Shown here in pieces: positions 23,091 to 30,506 of a stretch of DNA of 64,000 bases. The stretch is taken from NCBI RefSeq assembly GCF_913063425.1, contig NZ_CAJXYK010000029.1, forward strand, positions 1-64,000, read 5' to 3'. How positions within the stretch are numbered: position 1 is the stretch's first letter; the number at the start of each line of letters is the position of its first letter. This DNA is from an uncultured Thiohalocapsa sp. GTDB taxonomy: Bacteria; Pseudomonadota; Gammaproteobacteria; Chromatiales; Chromatiaceae. A model generated the notes under the pieces. The model was not told the origin of the DNA, did not search any database, and worked only from the letters and a program-made list of their open reading frames with translations. A program made the translations under genes and the position numbers.

Positions 23091-23423
23091 TCAGGCGAAG
23101 GTCAGGGTGTCGTCGCGGTGCAGCTCGCCGTCGAAGGAGCGGTGCAGACGCGGCTTGGGCTTGGTAACCGGAAGCTCGCAGCGCGGCGCGTGCTCGAAGA
23201 CCTCGACCCAGCTCTCTTCGGCCTGGCCGACGGCGTCGAGCAGGCAGAGCGGCCCGGCGCAATTGATGGCGGATTGGCGCCAGTCGGAGATGGGCCTGCG
23301 CACCCGCTCGATGAGCTGCTTGGGGCGACGGGTCCGGTCCTCGGCGTTGATCTCGTCCTGGCGCTTCAGCCGCGACACGAACTCGCGCACGTGCAGCTCG
23401 GCCAATTGGGAAAGGGATGTCAT
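23091..23423 (-). CDS. Unrecognised protein downstream of hydrogenase large subunit
   Basis: A 110-residue soluble protein I cannot assign. The N-terminus (MTSLSQLAELHVREFVSRLKRQ) is helical; two cysteines lie close together in SAINCAGPLCLLDAVGQAEES, and a third in HAPRCELPVTKPKPRLH. The start has GAGGA about eight bases upstream. It is co-directional with the hydrogenase genes (113 bp below the large subunit stop, 15 bp above DUF302). It is not a HynD-type maturation endopeptidase, because it is too short and lacks the Asp/His nickel ligands of that family. The operon position suggests a role in hydrogenase function or maturation, but this is inference. Confidence 0.7.
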   Translation of the reverse strand: MTSLSQLAELHVREFVSRLKRQDEINAEDRTRRPKQLIERVRRPISDWRQSAINCAGPLCLLDAVGQAEESWVEVFEHAPRCELPVTKPKPRLHRSFDGELHRDDTLTFA

Positions 23424-23536
23424 GGCGTTCAGTCCTCCTCTGGGCGGTCGTAACCGGCCGGGAGTGCCGCCGTTTTGGTACTTCTCTATGCCGGCAGGCT
23501 CCCGACCCGACTGTCATGGGCGCGTGACAGCGCCCG

Positions 23537-25267
23537 CTACTGGACTTTCAGCTCGAGCACCTCCTCGCCGCTCGGGTCGGTCAGATGCACGGCACAGGCG
23601 ATGCACGGATCGAAGCTGTGCACGGTGCGCAGAATCTCCAGCGGCTGCGCCGGGTCCTGCAGGGCGTGGCCGGCGAGCGCCGCCTCGTAGGCGCCCTGCT
23701 GCTCCTGCGCATCCCTGGGACCGGCGTTCCAGGTGGTGGGCACCACCGCCTGATAGTTGGCGACCTTGCCGTCCTCGATGACGATCCAATGCCCCAGCGC
23801 ACCGCGCGGGGCCTCCATGCGGCCCACGCCCTGGGCCTTCTGCGGCCAGGTCTTCGGGTCCCAGAGCGTCTCGTTGAAGGTCTTGAGGTCGCCGCCCTTG
23901 ATGTTGGCGAGCAGGGTGTCGTACCAGCCCTGCACGGCGTCCACCATGATGGCCGTCTCCAGCGTGCGGGCGGCGGTGCGGCCCATGGTGGAGTAGAGGG
24001 CCTCCAGCGGCAGGTCGAGCCGCTTCAGCGTGTCGTCCACGAGTTCCTTGGTGCGGGCGTCGCCGGTGGCGTAGAGCATCAGCACCCGGGCCAGCGGGCC
24101 GACCTCCATGGGCTTGCCCTTCCAGCGCGGCGTCTTGAGCCAGGAGTACTGGTTGTCCACGTCGAGCTGCTGGTACGGCGGCTCCGGGCCCGTGTAGGCG
24201 AGCTTGGTCTCGCCCTGGTAGGGATGCAGCCCCTTGTCCTTGCCGTCGCGATAGTCGTACCAGGCGTGGGCGACGAACTCCTGGATCTCGGACTCGGCGT
24301 CCAGGTCCACGGGCTCGATGCGCGAAAGGTCCCGGTTCAGGATGACACCGGCGGGGACCATGTAGGAGGCCCGGTCGCCATAGCCCTTGGCGGGGAAGTC
24401 GCCATAGGTCATGAAGTTGCCGAGCCCCTCCCCCTGTTTGAACCAGTCCTTGTAAAAGCCGGCGATGGCGATGGTGTCCGGCAGGTACACCTGGTGCACG
24501 AAGCTGTGCATCTTCTGAAGGATGTTGCGCACCCGCTCCAGGCCCACCACGTCCAGGGCGGTGCCCGCCTGCTTGCCGGACTCCAGGCTGATGGCGCAGG
24601 GCATGCCGCCGACGCAGAGGTTGGGATGCGGGTTCTTGCCGCCGAACACCGCGTGCAGCTCCGCCACGTCGCGCTGCCAGGCGAGCGCGTCCAGGTAGTG
24701 CGCGGTGGCCATCAGATTGGCCTCCGGCGGCAGCCGATAGGCTGGATGGCCCCAGTAACCGTTGGCGAAGATGCCGAGCTGACCCGTCTCCACGAAGGCC
24801 TTGAGCTTCTTCTGCACATCGGCGAAATAGCCGGGCGAGGACTTGGCATAGCCGCTGATGGACTGCGCCAGCTCGGAGGTCGCCTTCGGGTCCGCCTTCA
24901 GCGCCGAGACCACGTCCACCCAGTCCAGTGCATGCAGGTGATAGAAGTGCATCACGTGGTCGTGCACGTACTGGGTGCCGATCATCAGGTTGCGGATGAG
25001 CTCGGCATTGCGCGGGATCTCATAGTCCAGCGCGTCCTCCACCGCGCGCACGCCGGCAATGCCGTGCACCAGGGTGCAGACGCCGCAGATGCGCTGCACG
25101 AAGGCCCAGACATCGCGCGGGTCGCGGCCCAGCACGATGGTCTCCAGGCCGCGCACGCTGGTGCCGGAGGAATAGGCCTGCTCGATGCTGCCGCCGTTCA
25201 TCTTCGCCTCGATGCGAAGGTGCCCCTCGATGCGGGTGACGGGGTCGACTACGACTCTCGCGGTCAT
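23537..25267 (-). CDS. hynL: [NiFe] hydrogenase large subunit (Isp-type, group 1)
   Basis: The 576-residue catalytic subunit that binds the Ni-Fe(CN)2CO centre. The N-terminal nickel ligands are in RICGVC (Cys61 and Cys64) and the C-terminal ligands in DPCIACAVH (Cys555 and Cys558). After His561 there is a 15-residue tail (LTDPSGEEVLELKVQ) that must be removed by a maturation endopeptidase before the active site closes; no such gene is in the window. VDPVTRIEGHLRIE is the usual start of the family. The ATG overlaps the isp2 stop by four bases (ATGA), so the order small subunit-isp1-isp2-large subunit forms one unit. This order is typical for the membrane-linked hydrogenases of purple sulfur bacteria. 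Confidence 0.96.
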   Translation of the reverse strand: MTARVVVDPVTRIEGHLRIEAKMNGGSIEQAYSSGTSVRGLETIVLGRDPRDVWAFVQRICGVCTLVHGIAGVRAVEDALDYEIPRNAELIRNLMIGTQYVHDHVMHFYHLHALDWVDVVSALKADPKATSELAQSISGYAKSSPGYFADVQKKLKAFVETGQLGIFANGYWGHPAYRLPPEANLMATAHYLDALAWQRDVAELHAVFGGKNPHPNLCVGGMPCAISLESGKQAGTALDVVGLERVRNILQKMHSFVHQVYLPDTIAIAGFYKDWFKQGEGLGNFMTYGDFPAKGYGDRASYMVPAGVILNRDLSRIEPVDLDAESEIQEFVAHAWYDYRDGKDKGLHPYQGETKLAYTGPEPPYQQLDVDNQYSWLKTPRWKGKPMEVGPLARVLMLYATGDARTKELVDDTLKRLDLPLEALYSTMGRTAARTLETAIMVDAVQGWYDTLLANIKGGDLKTFNETLWDPKTWPQKAQGVGRMEAPRGALGHWIVIEDGKVANYQAVVPTTWNAGPRDAQEQQGAYEAALAGHALQDPAQPLEILRTVHSFDPCIACAVHLTDPSGEEVLELKVQ

Positions 25268-26664
25268 TGGGCAGCTCCTGTCTTGCTGGCGGCGGCGGCG
25301 GATGCGTCGTCATCGATGAGGTGAGCGGCGGTCAGCTCCACCAGGCTCTCGACGCGCTTGTCCCAGTTGTTCTTCTGGCGGCCGGACTCGAAATTGAGCC
25401 GGCAGCTGGCGCAGCTCACCACCACGGACTCGGCGCCCGTTTCGTTGACCTCCCGGATCTTGATCTTGAAGGACTGGTCGCGCAGCTCGGTGGCGTCCTG
25501 CAGCAGGAAGATCCCCGCGCCGCCGCCGCAGCACCAGTTGTATTCCTTGTTGTTGGGCATCTCCACCAGGTCCGCGCCCATGGCCTTGAGCACCGCCCGC
25601 GGCTCCTCGAAGGCGCCGCCGCGCCGCCCGGTCTTGCAGGGGTCGTGGAAGGTGACCTTCTGTTCCAGCGGCTTGAGGCGCAGCTTGCCGGCCTTGGCCT
25701 GTTTGCCGAGGAACTCCGACATGTACATCATCTGGAACGGCAGCTCGCCGCTCCTGAGCATCGGGTTCCAGCGCAGCGCCGGGTAGGCATGGCCGCATTC
25801 GGCAATGACCACCGTCTTGGCCTTGACCCGCTGGGCGGCGGCGACGATCGGGTCCGCCTGCTGCTTCCACAGGGTCATGTCGCCGGAGAGCAGCCCGAAA
25901 TTGGCGCTCTCGAAGCCGTCGGAGCAGATGGTCCAGTCCACGCCCAGGTGGTTCATGATCTTCGCCGTCGCCAGCAGCCCGTTGCCGTTGGCCACCAGGT
26001 CCACGGCAGAGCTGAGCACCATGACCTCGGCGGATTCCTTGTCCAGCGGAATCTCCACACCTGCCTGCGCGCGGATGGTGTCGATCATCTCTTTCAGCTT
26101 GTCCGGCGAGGAGCCGAACACCGTGCCCTGGTGCTTCTGCTCCATGCGCAGGGCGGCCAGCTCCGGCGGCACCAGCTCCGCGGCCACCATGGCGCTGCGC
26201 ATGTGATGCACCAGCGAGGCCGTGTCGATGCCCATGGGGCAGACCATGGTGCAGCGCCCGCACTCGGTGCAGGAGTCGTAGATGAGCTCCTTGGCCTCTT
26301 CGAAGTCGGAGAGCTTCACCGGCTTGGTCACCAGCCGGTGCCACCAGCGCATGGGGCTGATCTCGCGCTGATAGACACGGCGGTACAGGTCCATCTTGCG
26401 CATGGGGGCGTACTTGGCGTCCTGCATGGACTGGAAGTAGTGACACGCCGTGGTGCACTGCCCGCAGTGGATGCAGCTCTCCAGCCACACCGCCTCGTCG
26501 GCGTTGGTGTCGGCGATCAGGGTATCGACGGCGCCCTGAAGCCGCTTCTGTTCCGTTTTGGTGGGCTGCGGCGCCATCTGGCGCAGCATGCCGATCTGCC
26601 CCGCCAGGCCCTGGTAGACCTCGGCGAAGCTCGGAAAGACCTGTGTCGTGGCGGTGGCGCTCAT
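25264..26664 (-). CDS. isp2: Isp2, HdrD/DsrK-like iron-sulfur protein
   Basis: A 466-residue cytoplasmic iron-sulfur protein. Two [4Fe-4S] ferredoxin motifs are visible: CIHCGQCTTAC (Cys64, 67, 70, 74) and CTECGRCTMVCP (Cys132, 135, 138, 142). The C-terminal half has two CCG-type modules (AECGHAYPALRWNP, and HDPCKTGRR with WCCGGGAG, then CASCRLNFESG), as in heterodisulfide reductase HdrD and DsrK. With Isp1 it connects the hydrogenase to the quinone or thiol pool. The frame is open far upstream, but the ATG at 26664 overlaps the isp1 stop (ATGA) and gives the expected length. The last residues are Ala-rich and unstructured. Confidence 0.94.
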   Translation of the reverse strand: MSATATTQVFPSFAEVYQGLAGQIGMLRQMAPQPTKTEQKRLQGAVDTLIADTNADEAVWLESCIHCGQCTTACHYFQSMQDAKYAPMRKMDLYRRVYQREISPMRWWHRLVTKPVKLSDFEEAKELIYDSCTECGRCTMVCPMGIDTASLVHHMRSAMVAAELVPPELAALRMEQKHQGTVFGSSPDKLKEMIDTIRAQAGVEIPLDKESAEVMVLSSAVDLVANGNGLLATAKIMNHLGVDWTICSDGFESANFGLLSGDMTLWKQQADPIVAAAQRVKAKTVVIAECGHAYPALRWNPMLRSGELPFQMMYMSEFLGKQAKAGKLRLKPLEQKVTFHDPCKTGRRGGAFEEPRAVLKAMGADLVEMPNNKEYNWCCGGGAGIFLLQDATELRDQSFKIKIREVNETGAESVVVSCASCRLNFESGRQKNNWDKRVESLVELTAAHLIDDDASAAAASKTGAAQ

Positions 26665-27311
26665 ATCCGGACCCCCTTGTGGGCGTAGGCCAGCCCGCTC
26701 TGGGCGCGGGAGAAGACGAACCAGAAGGCGTGCATCAGCTTGCTGAACGGCAGATAGGCGAACAGCAGCGCCGAGCTCAGGATGTGCAGCGCCAGCATGG
26801 TCTCGTAGCGCAGCCCGACGTGGGCGAAGGCCATCAGGCCCGTCACCAACGGCAGCGCGACGATGATCCAGGTGACATAGTCGCCGACCGTGGAGTTGTA
26901 GATGGCGGGGTGCATCAACCGCCGCGCGATGAGCGCAAGCAGCGACACCAGGGCGATGGTGCCGAGCGCCACACCGATGAAGTTCGGCAGCCCGGGCCAG
27001 GACACACCGGTGAGGCTGGTGATGAACTCGATGTGCGGCACGATGCCCACCACCACCAGGAGCGTGGCGATGTGGAAGATGTAGGCCATCACCGTCTGGT
27101 ACACGGTGGCGGCGTTGAACTCGCTGGCAGGCCAGGCGCGGCTCAGCACCGTGCGATAGCCCTTGAAGTTGCCGAAGGCGTCCCGTGGCCGGGACAGATC
27201 GGCGCCGCGGGTCAGCATCAGCACGCCCACCAGGCGCAGCAGGATGCCGGCGACCAGGATGATCAGCGAGGCATGTATCGCCGGTCCGCGGGCGAAGTCG
27301 AGGAGCGTCAT
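26661..27311 (-). CDS. isp1: Isp1, NarI/DsrM-like b-type cytochrome membrane subunit
   Basis: A 216-residue inner-membrane protein with five hydrophobic helices (about 14-34, 73-93, 108-128, 146-166, 172-192). Histidines within or at helix ends (FHIATLL, VPHIEF, AHVGLRYE, LHILSSA) are candidate heme b ligands, as in the nitrate reductase gamma subunit and DsrM. It would anchor the periplasmic HynSL dimer and pass electrons to Isp2 or quinone. The start follows GGAGGAAAC. It is separated from the hynS stop by about 200 bp and is translationally coupled to isp2. Confidence 0.92.
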   Translation of the reverse strand: MTLLDFARGPAIHASLIILVAGILLRLVGVLMLTRGADLSRPRDAFGNFKGYRTVLSRAWPASEFNAATVYQTVMAYIFHIATLLVVVGIVPHIEFITSLTGVSWPGLPNFIGVALGTIALVSLLALIARRLMHPAIYNSTVGDYVTWIIVALPLVTGLMAFAHVGLRYETMLALHILSSALLFAYLPFSKLMHAFWFVFSRAQSGLAYAHKGVRI

Positions 27312-27513
27312 TGGTCAGTTTCCTCCGGTGGATGGCCCAAGTGGGTTGTGTTGCTGTGATGCATGGGCTCGATGTTGGCTTGTCGTGTCGCTTGGGCTCG
27401 TCTGACCCTTGTCTTGTGATGCGCGCGGCATGCGCCGCGACGGTCACCGACAGGTGCTCGACTCCAGCCTGGGCTGGCGGCCGGCCCCGTCGGTGCCGCC
27501 GGGCGGTGGTCCC

Positions 27514-28578
27514 TCAGCCCTCCGTCGCCTCCTCCTCGTGAACCTCGCGTTTCCTGCGCCGCGCCAGCACCGCAGCGCCGGCGCCGAGCGCGGCCCCGGC
27601 CACGGCCGCCGTGCCGAGCTTGGCGCCGTCGCCGAACTTGCCCGTGGCCACGGACTCGTAGACGCCGCCCATGTCCCAGAAGCCGGGCTCGGAGCAGCCG
27701 ATGCAGCCGTGTCCGGACTGGATCGGGAAGCTCACCCCGTTGTTCCACTTGACGTGCGCACAGGCGTTGTAGGCCACCGGCGCCTTGCAGCCGAGCTTGT
27801 ACAGGCACCAGCCTTTGCGCGCGCCCTCGTCGTCGAAGGTCTCGGCGAACTGGCCGCGGTCGTAGAAGGGCCGGCGGTAGCAGCGGTCGTGGATGTTCTC
27901 GCCGAAGAACGCCACGGGGCGGCCGAGATGATCCAGCTCCGGCAGCCGGCCGAGGGTCAGGTATTGGGCGATGACGCCGGTGATGGCGAGCGGCATGGGC
28001 GGGCAGCCCGGCACATTGATGATGGGCTTGTCCTTGATGATGTCGCCCGTCGCCACGGCCCGGGTGGGATTCGGCTTGGCCATGGGGATGCCGCCATACG
28101 CCGAGCAGGTGCCGATGTTGATGACGGCGACGGCATCCGCGCAGACGTGCTCCAGCGATGCCTTGTTGCTGTGGCCCGCCACCGTGGAGCAGTACTCCAG
28201 CAGCGGAATGGAGCCGTCCACCAGCACCAGGTACTTGCCCTTGTTCGCGTGCTGGGCTTCTTCCAAGGCGCGCTCCGCCGCATCACCGGCGGCCGCCTGC
28301 AGCGTGTGGTGATAGTCCAGCGAGATGAAGTTGAACAGCAGGTTCTCGATGGTGGGCGCGTGGGAGCGTGTCAATGCCTCGGTACAGCCGGTGCATTCCT
28401 GGAATGACAGCCAGATCACCGACGGCCTGCGCGCCTCCGACAGGGCCTCTGCCATGGCCGTGGCGGTGCCCGCCGGCAGCGCCATCAGCGATGCCGTCGC
28501 GGAGCAGAATTGCAGGAATGCCCGCCGGCTCACACCTTGGCTGCGCATGACATCGCCCAAGGTCGGTTCATAGGCCAT
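27514..28578 (-). CDS. hynS: [NiFe] hydrogenase small subunit with Tat signal
   Basis: A 354-residue iron-sulfur subunit. A twin-arginine signal (SRRAFLQF, residues 17-24) followed by a hydrophobic stretch sends the folded dimer to the periplasm. The proximal cluster site is ECTGCTE near 62; further cluster ligands lie in NIGTCSAYGG, VPGCPPMP, ENIHDRCYRR, KGWCLYKLGCKAP and GHGCIGCSEPGFWD. The C-terminus has an Ala/Gly hydrophobic helix (AAVAGAALGAGAAVLARRRKR) that anchors it in the membrane. The ATG at 28578 has GGAGGA upstream and places the RR motif at the normal distance. First gene of the operon; the AT-rich region before it holds candidate FNR-type sites. Confidence 0.95.
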   Translation of the reverse strand: MAYEPTLGDVMRSQGVSRRAFLQFCSATASLMALPAGTATAMAEALSEARRPSVIWLSFQECTGCTEALTRSHAPTIENLLFNFISLDYHHTLQAAAGDAAERALEEAQHANKGKYLVLVDGSIPLLEYCSTVAGHSNKASLEHVCADAVAVINIGTCSAYGGIPMAKPNPTRAVATGDIIKDKPIINVPGCPPMPLAITGVIAQYLTLGRLPELDHLGRPVAFFGENIHDRCYRRPFYDRGQFAETFDDEGARKGWCLYKLGCKAPVAYNACAHVKWNNGVSFPIQSGHGCIGCSEPGFWDMGGVYESVATGKFGDGAKLGTAAVAGAALGAGAAVLARRRKREVHEEEATEG

Positions 28579-28809
28579 CAGAGGTCCTCCGTTATTGCTT
28601 GTGTACATCCGCGGCTGCGGCCTACCGCAATAGGTGCGGCGGCATGGCGGCACACCGGACGCCTGCGGCGGCCTGCAGCGAGCGCAGACCTATATAAGAA
28701 TTTTACCTGTAAAAACAGGACCCAACGATGGACCAATGCTGCCGGCGCCCGTCGTGGACATAACTGTAATTGCAAACACGCGATTCATTGGGGCCACTCG
28801 GACGCAATT

Positions 28810-28823
28810 TTGATGCACGTCAA
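28810..28823. promoter_or_regulatory. FNR/CRP-like box TTGATGCACGTCAA
   Basis: TTGAT-GCAC-GTCAA matches the FNR consensus TTGAT-N4-ATCAA at nine of ten conserved positions. It lies about 238 bp upstream of the hynS start. Anaerobic control by FNR-family regulators is well known for hydrogenase operons; here it is inferred from the motif only. Confidence 0.5.
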
Positions 28824-28914
28824 CTGAGCGAATGAAATGCCGCGTTCGAGGATCGCGCTTTTCGCATGGCACGCCGGGGTTTTCAACCAGTCCACGCCGC
28901 ATATTCACAGAGGA

Positions 28915-28928
28915 TTGACAATTATCAA
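28915..28928. promoter_or_regulatory. Second FNR/CRP-like box TTGACAATTATCAA
   Basis: TTGAC-AATT-ATCAA also matches FNR at nine of ten positions and is 105 bp (about ten helical turns) from the first box. The first six bases are at the same time a perfect sigma-70 -35 hexamer on the plus strand, so it may act as a promoter instead. Confidence 0.45.
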
Positions 28929-29211
28929 TGGTGGTTTTTCACTAGCCTCTATTACCACCATTTAATAAAAAGACCATTTGGGCATTTAAGAAATTGGGCG
29001 AGTACTTTCCCTGCTGCAACAACCCGGAATGACCTATGCCAGACGGCTCCCCGCGTGTATCGGGACGGGGATGAGAATCATGGTAAAGGTCTTGCGCACG
29101 CAAGCGGGCGCCGGGGTCGATACAGGGGTACGCCTCGGGAATGATGGGAGGCAATACGCAGCAGAATGCCGGCGGAGACGAGGCGGAGAATGGAATGTCT
29201 ACAACGCAAAA

Positions 29212-29241
29212 GCGCCGCCGCCGGGTGACCGGCGGCGGCGC
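29212..29241 (-). terminator. Rho-independent terminator of the 34-residue peptide gene
   Basis: A perfect 13-bp stem GCGCCGCCGCCGG with a 4-nt loop is followed on the minus strand by TTTTGCG. It lies about 85 bp beyond the stop of the small gene. A second hairpin (TCGGGGC-GGAC-GCCCCGA, 29246-29263) sits just upstream of it in the same transcript. Confidence 0.7.
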
Positions 29242-29325
29242 CTTATCGGGGCGGACGCCCCGATGCGTTGACGGTGCCGTTGCTGTGCCGGCAGCAGCGA
29301 GCCGCCGCCGGCACCGCAGGCGGTG

Positions 29326-29430
29326 TCAGCTCAGCACGCCATAGACGGTGGCGGCCGCCACGGTGGCGAGCACGGCAAGGGAGATGAGCTCACCGGCGTT
29401 CAGATGCTTCAGGGCGGTCAGGTACTTCAT
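29326..29430 (-). CDS. 34-residue single-helix membrane peptide
   Basis: The peptide is MKYLTALKHLNAGELISLAV followed by LATVAAATVYGVLS: a short basic amphipathic N-terminus and one hydrophobic helix of about 20 residues (14-34). An AGGAGG lies six bases before the ATG, among the best ribosome sites in the window, and a strong terminator follows, so I consider this a real gene. It lies alone between the ABC transporter operon and the hydrogenase regulatory region. I do not recognise it: it lacks the conserved His pattern of light-harvesting peptides. It may be a small subunit of a membrane complex or a type I toxin-like peptide; neither can be decided from sequence. Confidence 0.65.
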   Translation of the reverse strand: MKYLTALKHLNAGELISLAVLATVAAATVYGVLS

Positions 29431-29699
29431 TGCAAGCCTCCTGTCTCGTTGGGCCCCGCAGGGCACTGCTGTGCGGCGTCCACCGCGCCGAGATCGCATG
29501 CACACCCATCGGCACGGGGACCACTGGCGGTGCTGCGCAGGCGCAGCCTCGAAACCGCCAGCACGGCAAGTATTTTAGAATACGCTGAAGTACCGAGCCA
29601 TGCGATTTGTCATGTGCATCGGTGGAAGCATGAGACTGCGTTATGGTTTTCCGTGAGTCGCGTGCTGTGTCTCGGCCCCTCATGTAGCTGCACCGCACA

Positions 29700-30506
29700 T
29701 CAGCCCACCGGTGCCATGCGCGGCACCGCGGCGAGCAGCCGCCGCGTGTAGTCGTGCTGCGGCTGCCCGAGCACGTCGCCGCGGGCGCCCTGCTCGATGA
29801 TGCGCCCCTCGCGCATGACGGCGATGGTCTCGCAGAGCCGCTCCACCACCGCCAGGTCATGGGAGATGAAGAGGTAGGCGAGCCCGTGGCGGCGGCGCAG
29901 GTCCGCGAGCAGCGCCAGGATCTGCGCCTGCAGCGACACGTCCAGCGCCGAGACGGGCTCGTCCAGGATCACCAGCCGCGGCGCCCCCAGGAGCGCCCGC
30001 ACAATGGCCACCCGCTGCGCCTGACCGCCCGAGAGCTGGTGCGCAAAGCGCCCGAGCAGCGCCCTGTCCACGCCGCACTGCGCAGCCATCTCGCGCAGAC
30101 GCGCCCGCCGTCCGTCCCGGTCCAGCGTGGTCAGCCCCCGCAGCGTGTCGTCCAGGATGGCCGCCAGGCGCCGGCGGGGGTTGAGGGCCGTCTGCGGGTT
30201 CTGAAAGACGTATTGGACACCGCGCCGGTAGGCCGCCCGCTCGGCGGGGCTCAGCCTGTGCAGCGCCTGCCCGCACCAGTGCAGCCTGCCCTCGGTGGGG
30301 GGCAGCAGACCGGCGGCGATGCGCGCAAGCGTGGTCTTGCCGCTGCCGGACTCCCCCACCAGCCCGACGGCATCACCGGCGCGGATGTCGAGGTCCACGT
30401 CCGCCACCACCCGGGTGGCCGCCGCGCGCTGTCCCGGCGGCCACCAGCGGCGCCCGCCGCCGTAGGCCTTGCCGATGCCCGCCAGCGCCAGCAGCGGCCC
30501 GCTCAC
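29700..30506 (-). CDS. Peptide/nickel-type ABC transporter ATPase (DppF/NikE-like)
   Basis: A 268-residue ABC ATPase. The Walker A is GLVGESGSGKTTLAR near 48-62, the ABC signature LSGGQAQRVAIVRAL near 158-172, Walker B RLVILDEPVSALDVS, and the H-loop ISHDLAVVE. QYVFQNPQTALNPRRRL is the oligopeptide-type Q-loop. It starts at the GTG at 30506, which overlaps the stop of the upstream fusion gene (GTGA), and ends the four-gene transcript MFS-permease-permease/ATPase-ATPase. The usual C-terminal oligopeptide-binding extension is short here, as in the DppF/NikE type. No substrate-binding protein is encoded next to it, so the substrate stays open. Confidence 0.9.
   Translation of the reverse strand: MSGPLLALAGIGKAYGGGRRWWPPGQRAAATRVVADVDLDIRAGDAVGLVGESGSGKTTLARIAAGLLPPTEGRLHWCGQALHRLSPAERAAYRRGVQYVFQNPQTALNPRRRLAAILDDTLRGLTTLDRDGRRARLREMAAQCGVDRALLGRFAHQLSGGQAQRVAIVRALLGAPRLVILDEPVSALDVSLQAQILALLADLRRRHGLAYLFISHDLAVVERLCETIAVMREGRIIEQGARGDVLGQPQHDYTRRLLAAVPRMAPVG

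Larger units (their letters stand above)
28579..29325. promoter_or_regulatory. AT-rich regulatory region upstream of the hydrogenase operon
   Basis: This 747-bp stretch has no supported gene. The part from about 28690 to 29040 is clearly AT-rich against a 70% GC background. It contains two FNR-like palindromes (28810-28823 and 28915-28928) and a short CCTGT-AAAA-ACAGG hairpin near 28711. The right end holds two GC-rich hairpins, one of which ends the small gene at 29326-29430. A sigma-54 -24/-12 pair was looked for and not found. Confidence 0.55.

Noticed and set aside
28579-28900. Possible sigma-54 promoter for the hydrogenase operon
   Set aside because: I looked for TGGC-N9-TGC pairs on the minus strand and found none with both elements intact.
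29326-29430. Small peptide as a light-harvesting antenna subunit
   Set aside because: It is shorter than antenna peptides and lacks the conserved bacteriochlorophyll His in a hydrophobic helix; the only His is in the basic N-terminus.
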